From Burkholderia stabilis (GTDB taxonomy: Bacteria > Pseudomonadota > Gammaproteobacteria > Burkholderiales > Burkholderiaceae): a stretch of DNA of 64,000 bases. The translations under genes were made by a program, and so were the position numbers. Shown piece by piece: positions 36,895-45,243 of the stretch. The notes under the pieces are model-generated. The model saw only the letters and a program-made list of their open reading frames with translations. It was not told where the DNA came from and searched no databases. The stretch is taken from the NCBI RefSeq assembly GCF_001742165.1, contig NZ_CP016442.1:3286001-3350000 (forward strand), written 5' to 3'. Numbering within the stretch: position 1 is the first letter of the stretch; each line of letters opens with the position of its first letter.

Positions 36895-37206
36895 TCACGC
36901 GCTGCCTTCGCTCTCGATCACGAGGATGCGCGCTTCGCCGAGCGGATGCGCGATGTGCTCGGTGCCGACCGTCGCGTGGAATACGTCACCCGTTTCGAGC
37001 ACCGTCGCGTGCTCGACGCCTGCTTCGCGATAGCGCATCTCGACCCGGCCGTCGAGCACGGCGAACACTTCCTCGCCGTCGTTCACGTGCCATCGATAGG
37101 GCTGGTCGGTCCAGTGCAGGCGGACCGTGATGCCGTTCAGGTTCGCAATGTCGAGCGCGCCCCACGGGCGCTCCGCGGTGAACGCGGCGCTGCGGATGAT
37201 CTTCAT
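36895..37206 (-). CDS. Small cupin-domain protein
   Basis: A 103-residue single-domain cupin. The beta-barrel motif HVNDGEEVFAVLDGRVEMRYR and the second half GDVFHATVGTEHIAHP give candidate metal-binding histidines and glutamate. ATG 37206 begins MKIIRSAAFTAERPWG. It lies 59 bases after the DJ-1-type gene on the same strand and may be co-transcribed. Function unknown. Confidence 0.87.
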   Translation of the reverse strand: MKIIRSAAFTAERPWGALDIANLNGITVRLHWTDQPYRWHVNDGEEVFAVLDGRVEMRYREAGVEHATVLETGDVFHATVGTEHIAHPLGEARILVIESEGSA

Positions 37207-37265
37207 CGATGTGTTTCGCGGTGCGAATGCGCGCCGCCCTCCAGTCAATTTCCCGGTATCCGCGC

Positions 37266-37949
37266 TCAGCGCGAATGCGCGCGCAGCGCCTGCTCGATCG
37301 TCGCCTTGCGTTTTGCAAAACCGGCCGCCGAGCGTTCGGTCACACGCTTCACGACCGATGCCGGCGCCGTGTCGGGCGAACCGGCGTCGAACGGCGGCGC
37401 GGGCGCGTATTCGAGCTGCAACTGGATGGCCTGCGCCTCTTCGTCGCCGGCCAGTTCCGCGGCGATCGTCAGCGCGAAGTCGATGCCGGCCGTCACGCCG
37501 CCGCCCGTGATCAGGTTGCCGTCGCGCACGACGCGCTCGCGCACGGGCACCGCGCCCAGCGGTTCGAGCAGCGCGTGGAACGCCCAGTGCGTCGTCGCGC
37601 GCCGCCCGCGCAGCAGGCCGGCCACGCCGAGCAGCAGCGCGCCCGTGCAGACCGACGTCACGTAGCGTGCGGTGGCCGCGTGCTGCTGCACGAACGCGAT
37701 CGTTTCGGCATCGAGCAACTGGTCGTTGATCCCGATGCCGCCCGGAATGCAGATCACGTCGAGCGGCGGGCAGTCGGCGAACGTGCAGGTCGGCGTGAGC
37801 GCGAGGCCGCTGCTCGATGCGACCGGATCGCGCGATTTCCAGACCAGGTGGACGGTGGCGCCGGGCAGCGACGCGAGCACGTCGTGCGGGCCGGTGAGAT
37901 CGAGTTGCTGGACGCCCGGAAACACGAGAAAGCCGATATGCAGGGTCAT
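37266..37949 (-). CDS. inhA: DJ-1/PfpI-family protein, isonitrile-hydratase-like
   Basis: A 227-residue DJ-1/PfpI protein. The nucleophile elbow SVCTGALLLG places cysteine at position 101, and the length agrees with isonitrile hydratase (InhA) of Pseudomonas putida, which turns isonitriles into N-substituted formamides. The N-terminus HIGFLVFPGVQQLDLTGPHD is also typical. It is divergent from a GlxA-type AraC regulator, a common pairing. The name is probable rather than certain; another amidase-like activity is possible. Confidence 0.8.
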   Translation of the reverse strand: MTLHIGFLVFPGVQQLDLTGPHDVLASLPGATVHLVWKSRDPVASSSGLALTPTCTFADCPPLDVICIPGGIGINDQLLDAETIAFVQQHAATARYVTSVCTGALLLGVAGLLRGRRATTHWAFHALLEPLGAVPVRERVVRDGNLITGGGVTAGIDFALTIAAELAGDEEAQAIQLQLEYAPAPPFDAGSPDTAPASVVKRVTERSAAGFAKRKATIEQALRAHSR

Positions 37950-38025
37950 GCGAAGACTCCGGTTGGAAGGGGAATGCACCGTTGCGGGCACACGATGGAC
38001 AGATCGATTCTAGGCGCGTAGTGTT

Positions 38026-38039
38026 TGGCGAAATTGCCA
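38026..38039. promoter_or_regulatory. TGGC-N6-GCCA palindrome between inhA-like and AraC-type genes
   Basis: TGGCGAAATTGCCA lies in the divergent promoter region 28-41 bases ahead of the AraC-type start. It is a candidate operator by symmetry and position only. Confidence 0.4.
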
Positions 38040-38066
38040 TATCACCCACGTTTTCCGCCAATCGCC

Positions 38067-39038
38067 ATGCCTGCTTCCCCACGCTCGATCCTGGTTCTCG
38101 CGTTTCCCCGGGCGCAACTGCTCGACGTTTCGGGGCCGCTGCAGGTGTTCGCATCCGTCAACGAACTCGCGCGCGAGCGCGGGCAGCCGGAGCCGTATGC
38201 GCCGCGCGTCGTCGCGGCCGACGCGGGGCCGATCGAGACGTCGTCGGGCCTCGTCGTGATGGCCGATTCGCTGCGCTCGGCCGCGCGCCGCCCCGATACG
38301 GTGATCGTCGCCGGCGGCAAGGGCGTGCAGGCGGCATCGCAGGATGCGCGGCTGGTGCGCTGGGTGCGGCAGCAGGCGGCGCGCGCGCGACGCGTCGCGT
38401 CGGTCTGCACCGGCGCGTTCCTGCTGGCGGAGGCCGGCCTGCTCGACGGGCGGCGCGCGGTCACGCACTGGGCGCGCTGCGACGAATTCGCGGCGCGCTA
38501 CCCGAACGTGCGCGTCGAAACCGATCCGATCTTCATCCGCGAAGGCGCGCTGTGGACGTCGGCGGGCGTGACGGCCGGCATCGATCTCGCGCTCGCGCTG
38601 GTCGAGGAGGATCTCGGCCGGGCGACCGCACTCGACGTCGCGCGCGAGCTCGTCGTGTTCCTGAAGCGCCCGGGCGGGCAGGCGCAGTTCAGCGCGATGC
38701 TGTCGATGCAGCACACCGACGACCGGTTCGGCGAACTGCATGCATGGATGGCCGAGCACCTGACGGCCGACCTGTCGGTGCCCGCGCTGGCCGAACGCGT
38801 GCGGATGAGCGAGCGCAGCTTCGTGCGTCACTATCGCGCGGGAACGGGCCGCACGCCCGCGCGCGCGGTCGAGCAGATCCGCGTCGAGGCCGCGCAGCGC
38901 CTGCTCGGCGAAACGGCATGGCCCGTCAAGCGGATCGCCGCGCGTTGCGGATTCGGTTCGGAGGAGACGTTGCGGCGCAGTTTCGTGCGCGTGCTGGGCG
39001 TGTCGCCGCAGGGGTATCGCGAACGGTTCGTGCCCTGA
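38067..39038 (+). CDS. GlxA-type AraC-family regulator with DJ-1/PfpI sensor domain
   Basis: A 323-residue regulator. Residues ~1-190 are a DJ-1/PfpI domain (LDVSGPLQVFASVNELA, SVCTGAFLLAEAGLL), which in this family works as a sensor. The AraC helix-turn-helix pair follows at ~215-320 (LAERVRMSERSFVRHYRAGT, KRIAARCGFGSEETLRRSF). ATG 38067 is chosen over a TTG at 38025 that lies in the promoter palindrome. It probably controls the divergent isonitrile-hydratase-like gene. Confidence 0.92.
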   Translation: MPASPRSILVLAFPRAQLLDVSGPLQVFASVNELARERGQPEPYAPRVVAADAGPIETSSGLVVMADSLRSAARRPDTVIVAGGKGVQAASQDARLVRWVRQQAARARRVASVCTGAFLLAEAGLLDGRRAVTHWARCDEFAARYPNVRVETDPIFIREGALWTSAGVTAGIDLALALVEEDLGRATALDVARELVVFLKRPGGQAQFSAMLSMQHTDDRFGELHAWMAEHLTADLSVPALAERVRMSERSFVRHYRAGTGRTPARAVEQIRVEAAQRLLGETAWPVKRIAARCGFGSEETLRRSFVRVLGVSPQGYRERFVP

Positions 39039-39219
39039 CGCGACGGCGCGGGAAGCGATCGGGGCCGGAGCCGTCGTTGCGTGGAACTGGACGGAAACCG
39101 AACGGTTTCCAGTGCGAAACGCTGAAACTATTCAGGATCGGAGAACAATGGCAGGGGGCTTGTGCCGAGCCTGCTGCGGGCTCTATTCTGTTCCGTTGGC
39201 GATCCGAAGGGGGAGCAGC

Positions 39220-40194
39220 ATGGACCGAATCCAGGCAATGGAAGTTTTTACCCGTGTGGTCGACGCGAACAGCTTCACACGCGCGGCCGACACGCTCGCG
39301 ATGCCGCGCGCGTCGGTGACGACCATCATCCAGAATCTCGAGGCGCTGCTCGGCGTGCGCCTGATGCACCGGACGACACGCCGGCTGTCGCTGACGCCGG
39401 AGGGCGCCGCGTACTACGAGCATTGCACGAAGATCATCTCGGAGATCGCGGAAGCCGACGCGAGTTTCCAGACGGGCAACCGCAAGCCGAGCGGCGTGCT
39501 GCGCGTCCATATGCCGGGTTCGCTCGGGCGGCGGATCGTGCTGCCGTCGCTGTCGATTTTCCGGCAGCGCTATCCGGACATCACGCTCGAGCTGGGGCTT
39601 TCCGACCGTTACGTGGATCCGGTCGAGGAGGGCATCGACTGCATGATCCGGGTCGGGCCGCTGGAGGATTCGTCGATGGTCGCGCGGCGGATCGGGATGC
39701 TGAAGCGCGTGACCTGCGCGTCGCCGGAATATCTGGAGCGCCACGGCGAGCCGCACGAGATTGCCGATCTCGCCGAGCATCACGCGGTGAATTTTCGTTC
39801 GAGCCACGGTGCGCGCACGATTCCGTGGGTATTCATGATCGAGGGCAAGCCGGTCGAAGTGCGCATGAACGGGAGCGTCACGGTCAACGATTCGGATGCC
39901 TATGTGACGTGCGGGCTCGAAGGGTTCGGGATGATCCAGCCGACGCTGTTCATGGTGCTGCCGAACCTGCTCGACGGATCGCTGGTCGAGGTGCTGCCCG
40001 AATGCAATCCGAAGCCGAAGCCGATCTCGATCGTGTATCCGCACAACCGGCATTTGTCGCAGAAGGTGCGCGTGTTCGCCGACTGGATCGCGGAGGTGTT
40101 CGAGTCGACGCCGGCGCTGGAGGGCGGGGAGAACTGGCGCGGGAGGATTGGCGGGAAGGCGCCGGAGTCGCGGCGCGGGGCGGTGGCGGCGTAG
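39220..40194 (+). CDS. LysR-family transcriptional regulator
   Basis: A 324-residue LysR regulator of the CrgA/DmlR-like branch (MDRIQAMEVFTRVVDANSFT, with a clear helix-turn-helix to residue ~60). GGGAG lies four bases before ATG 39220. No divergent gene accompanies it; the AraC-type gene upstream runs the same way. The tail (GENWRGRIGGKAPESRRGAVAA) is longer and more basic than usual. Target unknown. Confidence 0.92.
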   Translation: MDRIQAMEVFTRVVDANSFTRAADTLAMPRASVTTIIQNLEALLGVRLMHRTTRRLSLTPEGAAYYEHCTKIISEIAEADASFQTGNRKPSGVLRVHMPGSLGRRIVLPSLSIFRQRYPDITLELGLSDRYVDPVEEGIDCMIRVGPLEDSSMVARRIGMLKRVTCASPEYLERHGEPHEIADLAEHHAVNFRSSHGARTIPWVFMIEGKPVEVRMNGSVTVNDSDAYVTCGLEGFGMIQPTLFMVLPNLLDGSLVEVLPECNPKPKPISIVYPHNRHLSQKVRVFADWIAEVFESTPALEGGENWRGRIGGKAPESRRGAVAA

Positions 40195-40317
40195 GATGCC
40201 GGACGAAACCGGGCGGCCGTGTCGTTGGCCGCTTCGGGTTCGGCGCATCGGTGCATCGGCGTATCGGCGCGCCGAACGCCGACATTGCGGCCTCCGGCGC
40301 GCCTCGTGTGACGCCCG

Positions 40318-41097
40318 CTACCAGCGGATGGCGTACGGGTTGTCGCCGAGTGCCCAGTGCCCGTTGTCGTCGCGCTCGACGAGAATCCCGCTGCGCGCCC
40401 AGCCATCCTGTTCGAGATGAGTCGACAGGGAGTCCCTGAGCTCCGGGTTCGCCAGCCACGGCGTTGTGCGTTCATCCGGTTTCCACAGGAAATTGACCCA
40501 CGAAACCAGATGCGGATTGTCGTCGAACGGATTTTTCATCGGCTCGATGAATTTCTCCACGCCACCGTACGTCACGTGCGCGCAGAACAGATTCATCATG
40601 TACAGCGCACGTCCACCGGAGGATGACCCGTCGGGCATCTCCAACTCGCTGTACCGATGGAACGGCTTCCCGAAAGGCGTCAACTCGATATGGCTCAAAG
40701 GCGCATTTTTATCGAGCGACTCGTAGTCCGGGTTTCGCATGGTCGGCGTGCCTCTGCCTGCATTGAATTTCACGGTGATCAGGCCGCTGTCGATCAACGC
40801 CTGCACGTCGTTTCTCACCACACCGTCTACGCGCAGCAAACTCTTCGCATTGACGTCGGCAGGCAGCTCGGCGCCGGCCAGGCTGACGCAGGCGTTCGTC
40901 GGTACCGTGTTCCTGTCCGCGAGCGCGACTTTCAGAATCTCGTCGATCCTGCTTTTGTCCAGCCCGCCCGGCGGTGCAAGAAACCGCACGCCGGCAAAAG
41001 CGGCCGCTGCCGCGGCGGTCACGACACCGGCTATCAGCCAACGTTTTTTTGCGCGTCCGCGATGCGTGTCGTTTTTCAATGTCTTGTGTTCCTTCAT
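40318..41097 (-). CDS. Membrane-anchored hypothetical protein
   Basis: A 259-residue protein with one N-terminal membrane helix at about 20-40 (WLIAGVVTAAAAAAFAGVRF) after a basic tail, so the rest is probably periplasmic. The outer part has no motif I know. It lies 71 bases after a large exported beta-propeller-like gene on the same strand and may share its operon. Size and topology resemble some type VI immunity proteins, but no effector adjoins it. Confidence 0.75.
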   Translation of the reverse strand: MKEHKTLKNDTHRGRAKKRWLIAGVVTAAAAAAFAGVRFLAPPGGLDKSRIDEILKVALADRNTVPTNACVSLAGAELPADVNAKSLLRVDGVVRNDVQALIDSGLITVKFNAGRGTPTMRNPDYESLDKNAPLSHIELTPFGKPFHRYSELEMPDGSSSGGRALYMMNLFCAHVTYGGVEKFIEPMKNPFDDNPHLVSWVNFLWKPDERTTPWLANPELRDSLSTHLEQDGWARSGILVERDDNGHWALGDNPYAIRW

Positions 41098-41168
41098 TCG
41101 ATTTTCGTTACCTTCGTTGGCGTTTCGATCCGGGCGTCAAGGCGCGATGCAGTGGCGGGAGCCGAGCC

Positions 41169-43364
41169 TTAGTTGCGGGATTGATCGGGCGTACCGTCCC
41201 GCGTCGCGCGATCGCGCAGCGCAGCGGGCAATTGCCACAGCAGCAGTTCGCGATGACCCAGCGCCCACAGCGCCGAACCGTCCCATGAAAAGGCCAGCGC
41301 ATGAATTTCGTCGTCGCGGGGTAACGACGACGCGTCGAGCTGCAGGGGTGTCCGCCCCTGCGCGACGTCCCAGAGCGCCGCGCGTTGAGTCGGAATGCCT
41401 GCTTTGATGGAGGTCGTGCCCATCGCAAGAAAGCGTCCGTTCGCGGAACGGGCGGCGGCCTTGAATGTGTCGGCCTGCCCCAGCAGCGCCGACAGCACGT
41501 GTCCGCTCTTGAGATCGACGACGTGCATGCCGACGAAGCTGACGCCGTGCGGCCGGACGTTCGTCACGGAGGGCGGGATGCTGCCGTCGTCCTGGAGCAG
41601 CAGCTCGAAGCCTGTCGCGATCCAGTGACCCTGTGGCGACCCAAGGGGCTTGGGCACGCCTTGTGCGATGCCCTTTGCGCTCGCGGGGGCCGGAATGCCG
41701 TAGCGCTGCGGTAACGTGATCGTTTGCAGCGTGCGGCCGGTGCGGGCGTCCAGCTCGGTGATCCCCTGCGGGTCCTCGGTCCAGTAGCTCCCGGAGGGCC
41801 GCCAGCGTACCGGCCGGATCAGCGGATTGCCGCTGCCGCTGATCTCGTCCATCAACGACTGGCGCACCGACGACAGCGTGGTGACGAACGGCCATGTGCC
41901 GTCGGCACCCGGCGGCGGTGCAGCCGGGCGTTGAACGGTCAGGTACTGGGAACCGACCGGGTTCGACGGTTGCTCGCGAAACCGGATGTCGTGCCAGAAA
42001 TTGGCGGGCAGATCGTCGGCGAGGATCCAGTCCAGATCGCTCATCTGGTAGGTTCTCCAGTCGGTCTCCTTCGGCCAGACGACTTCATAACGATTGACCT
42101 TGCGGCTCGCGATGTCGTATCGGTACAGGCTTGGCGCGCTTCGGTCCTCCGGCTGGCCGTCGAACCAGACGGCGCTGCCGTCGCCGTTGATCATCATGCG
42201 CCGCGGGCCGTCCTTGCCGTGCCAGACCTCGTCCGCCCGCCACGAGCCATTGACCGCGTGCAGGCGCCAGAGGTACTGCCCCCAGCCGCGGTTGTCGCTC
42301 ACCTGCGCGCTGAACAGCATGCTGCCGTCCGGCAGGCCGAGGATGTCGTGCGGATACAGCAGCGTGCGTTGCGACGGGTCGGTCACGAGCGTGTCCCAGC
42401 GCATGAACAGGGGCTTGAGCACCGGGGCGGTTTGGTCTGGCGTGACCAGCGTGATGGCGGGGGGCGGCATCGACGGTACCGAAGGCAACTGCCACGCGTC
42501 AGGCGACGCGGCGATTTCCAGCTTGCCCGGCACGGCGGCCAGTGCGTCGGACAACGCCGTGAACACGTCACCCGGGACGATGGTGACGTCGGCTGTGCTG
42601 GACTGGGTCCGGCCGCCGCCGAGCAAGTCCAGATCCTGTAGGGTCAATGCTTTCCACAGGCTGTAGTCGGGATCGGGCCGGGTGTCGTAGCGACGGAGCT
42701 GAACGACCGTCGCCGGATGCCCGAACACGGCGCTCACGTCCTGCACTCCCACGAACAGCGCGCTCCGGTACTGGCTTGTGGTGCCGTCGCTGCGATCCTG
42801 GCGGGCGTCCCAGTATGCGTAGGTAGCTTGCAGCGCGGGCACGTTGGACCCCTGGAACAAGCGGTCGACGCGTGCGCGGGCCTGGTCCATGCGCCAGTCC
42901 AGTTCCTGCCGGGTGATCGCGCCTTGTTGCAGCGCCTGCTGCAATTTCGGCTCGACCGCTTGTTCGGCGATGGCCGCGCGCAGGTCCGGCCGGCGAGACA
43001 ACAGCACCTTGCCCCACGCGTCCGACAAATCCCGCAACCGTCCGGTGGCGGTGTCGGCTTTCATGGGGCCCATCCGTTGCAGCACGCCCTGCACCAGCGG
43101 CTGCACCTGATCGAAGGGGGCGGAGACCAGCAGATACGCGGCGCCGGCATAGGTTTGGCGGCCCGAGCCGTTGTCCCACAGCAGGACTTGCTCGCCTCGG
43201 CGGGCGGCCACCTCGAAGCTGTTGTAATGCCCGGTGTCACGCAATTGTTCGAGTCGCCAATGCAGGCCGTCGGCGGTGGTGTCCGGCAGGGGCGCAGCCG
43301 GGCAGGCGAGCGGGGTCGCGATGCCGATCAGGCTCAGGAGAACGCATGCGAGACGTTTTTTCAT
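41169..43364 (-). CDS. Large exported protein, beta-propeller-like, unknown function
   Basis: A 731-residue protein with a signal peptide (MKKRLACVLLSLIGIATPLA then C). The body from about 300 on is a series of WD40-like beta strands (NGDGSAVWFDGQ, HALAFSWDGSALWALGHREL), suggesting a propeller. The first third is helical and unfamiliar. ATG 43364 is preferred because the signal peptide begins there; ATG 43400 is possible. It pairs with the membrane-anchored gene downstream. Confidence 0.75.
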   Translation of the reverse strand: MKKRLACVLLSLIGIATPLACPAAPLPDTTADGLHWRLEQLRDTGHYNSFEVAARRGEQVLLWDNGSGRQTYAGAAYLLVSAPFDQVQPLVQGVLQRMGPMKADTATGRLRDLSDAWGKVLLSRRPDLRAAIAEQAVEPKLQQALQQGAITRQELDWRMDQARARVDRLFQGSNVPALQATYAYWDARQDRSDGTTSQYRSALFVGVQDVSAVFGHPATVVQLRRYDTRPDPDYSLWKALTLQDLDLLGGGRTQSSTADVTIVPGDVFTALSDALAAVPGKLEIAASPDAWQLPSVPSMPPPAITLVTPDQTAPVLKPLFMRWDTLVTDPSQRTLLYPHDILGLPDGSMLFSAQVSDNRGWGQYLWRLHAVNGSWRADEVWHGKDGPRRMMINGDGSAVWFDGQPEDRSAPSLYRYDIASRKVNRYEVVWPKETDWRTYQMSDLDWILADDLPANFWHDIRFREQPSNPVGSQYLTVQRPAAPPPGADGTWPFVTTLSSVRQSLMDEISGSGNPLIRPVRWRPSGSYWTEDPQGITELDARTGRTLQTITLPQRYGIPAPASAKGIAQGVPKPLGSPQGHWIATGFELLLQDDGSIPPSVTNVRPHGVSFVGMHVVDLKSGHVLSALLGQADTFKAAARSANGRFLAMGTTSIKAGIPTQRAALWDVAQGRTPLQLDASSLPRDDEIHALAFSWDGSALWALGHRELLLWQLPAALRDRATRDGTPDQSRN

Positions 43365-43607
43365 TGACGATGTGCCCGGATGATGCGGAAATTTGGACAT
43401 TCGATTTTATGTATGGTGCGAAGACATATCGGCCGGAATCCGCTGCCAGGATTATTGCTGAATCTCTGACGGTACTCGAGGACGCGTTGTCAGCCTGGTA
43501 ATTCCCGTTTGTCGAATGTCTTTGCGAGGGATATTAACTTTTCCTGAGTTCAGTATCCTTGTGTATAGACGTCGGCAGGTGGTGTGTTTTTCTGCGGAAG
43601 CGGTGAA

Positions 43608-44246
43608 ATGAAAAAGCGCGTCATCGGGCTATTGTTGTATTCCATTTTCGCCGGCGTGAGTCATGCGCAGATGCAGGCATCGAGGAGCGTCGCGAATCCG
43701 GATGCAAGAACCGCAGCGATTCCGCGCGCTTTCAGCCCGACTGCCCGTATCGACGAATACAAGTCGCGCATCGATTTCGATCGAAAATTTGCGACCGACG
43801 ATGACCGGATGATCGTCGCGTTCGACTGGAGCAAGCTCGCGAAGGAGCGTATTCCCGGCTTCGAGGCGCTGAAGATCGAAAATGACGAACAGCACCTTAA
43901 CGAAATCGGGCCGCTCGACGGTATCAAGGAATATGTTTTCAACGGCCGCTACGACGGCGCGCGTGTATCGGTCACGGTGGCGCGGGCCAGAGATCGCTTC
44001 AGGGCAGCAGATTATTTTTTCAGCGAGACAACTGCATCGTCGATCAAACGGGTTTCGTTCGAGACCGATCCCGATAATCTCGGCAGCGTGTCGGTCCGGA
44101 GCATGGCTGCCGGCCCCGGGCGCGGATTCGTGTGGATCTACAGGAATTTGTGCTTCGTCGTGTCAGGCGCCCCTGCCGACGCGGTCCGGGATCTTCATCG
44201 ACGCCTGCAGGCACTGGCGGAGGCCCATACGGTCAATGCAATGTGA
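43608..44246 (+). CDS. Exported hypothetical protein
   Basis: A 212-residue protein with a signal peptide (MKKRVIGLLLYSIFAGVSHA/Q). The mature part is a mix of charged helix and strands with no recognised motif. Codon use is more AT-rich than the core genes around it. It is divergent from the large exported gene and followed by another exported protein at 56 bases. Confidence 0.72.
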   Translation: MKKRVIGLLLYSIFAGVSHAQMQASRSVANPDARTAAIPRAFSPTARIDEYKSRIDFDRKFATDDDRMIVAFDWSKLAKERIPGFEALKIENDEQHLNEIGPLDGIKEYVFNGRYDGARVSVTVARARDRFRAADYFFSETTASSIKRVSFETDPDNLGSVSVRSMAAGPGRGFVWIYRNLCFVVSGAPADAVRDLHRRLQALAEAHTVNAM

Positions 44247-44302
44247 TCGCAGATGCGGCGCTGAATGCCGGAACTGCGCGACAACCCTTTCGACGGAAAC
44301 TT

Positions 44303-44902
44303 ATGGCGATCCTCAATCGTTCAACGAAACCCACGGCGGCCAAAGGGCGCGCCGTCCGGTCTCTCGCATTGCTGCTTGCCGGCATGGTGTCGCTTGCTTC
44401 TCATTGCTTCGCCGAAACTGCAAGCAAATTGATCGATGGCCGTTATCTGATCGAGCGTAATGGTGCGGCGGTCAAGGACACGCGGACCGGATTGACATGG
44501 ATGCGATGCAGCGTCGGGCAGAAATGGGATGGGACGGACTGCCAAGGCAAGCCGGAGCGGCTCACGCTGGCCGATGCCAGGAAACGCGTCGCGGATTTCG
44601 ATGACGGAGCAGGCAATGCCGGGCGTACGCGATGGCGCTTGCCGACGGGTGACGAGTTGGCGGGGTTACTCCTCTGCCTCCACTCACCGGAGGTCGTGCA
44701 GAAAGGGTGCGCCGATACGCCCGCCGGCACCGCGATGCCGGACATTGCATTTCCGGGGATACCCGATCGCGCGTACTGGAGTTCGTCGACGGGTGACGAC
44801 GGGAGTCCGGTAAGTGTCCTGTTCGATATTTCCGGCCCGCTGTACGGTCTGTCGGACCCAGAGGATAGGATGTTCGCGAGGTTTGTTTCCGTGGGCCGGT
44901 GA
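44303..44902 (+). CDS. Exported DUF1566 (Lcl-C-like) protein
   Basis: A 199-residue protein with an N-terminal signal (LALLLAGMVSLASHCFA). The mature part is a DUF1566-type domain: VKDTRTGLTWMRCSVGQ, TRWRLPTGDELAGLL and RAYWSSSTGDD are the usual landmarks, with paired cysteines. Such domains occur in surface and exported proteins of unknown role. It ends 68 bases before a terminator that it shares with the facing tRNA gene. Confidence 0.78.
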   Translation: MAILNRSTKPTAAKGRAVRSLALLLAGMVSLASHCFAETASKLIDGRYLIERNGAAVKDTRTGLTWMRCSVGQKWDGTDCQGKPERLTLADARKRVADFDDGAGNAGRTRWRLPTGDELAGLLLCLHSPEVVQKGCADTPAGTAMPDIAFPGIPDRAYWSSSTGDDGSPVSVLFDISGPLYGLSDPEDRMFARFVSVGR

Positions 44903-44970
44903 TGTGCGCGGCCTGCGCCGTCGATAGTGCGCGGGCCGAATCGTCATCGCGGCGGAGCGCGATGCAATGA

Positions 44971-45006
44971 AAAAAGCCGCTGTTCCTTTCAGAACAGCGG
45001 CTTTTC
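44971..45006. terminator. Bidirectional rho-independent terminator
   Basis: A 14-bp stem AAAAGCCGCTGTTC/GAACAGCGGCTTTT with a six-base loop, flanked by an A run and a T run. It ends both the DUF1566 gene (plus strand) and the tRNA-Met gene (minus strand). Confidence 0.9.
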
Positions 45007-45011
45007 GCATT

Positions 45012-45088
<77 letters not shown>

Positions 45089-45243
45089 GAAGAAATCAAT
45101 TATGGAGTTGAAGCGTCCGGCTGTCAACAGCTTTTTTCATCTCACCTGAAAAAAGTTGCCGATGGCCAGTGCCGGCCTCGTCGCAGGGCGGGTGGCGGTC
45201 ACCGGAACACGTCCGGCAACCGCCGCCCGTCTGCCCATCGACA

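Noticed and set aside
38025..38066. TTG start 14 codons upstream for the AraC-type regulator
   Set aside because: It lies inside the promoter palindrome and adds residues not found at the DJ-1 domain start. ATG 38067 is better.
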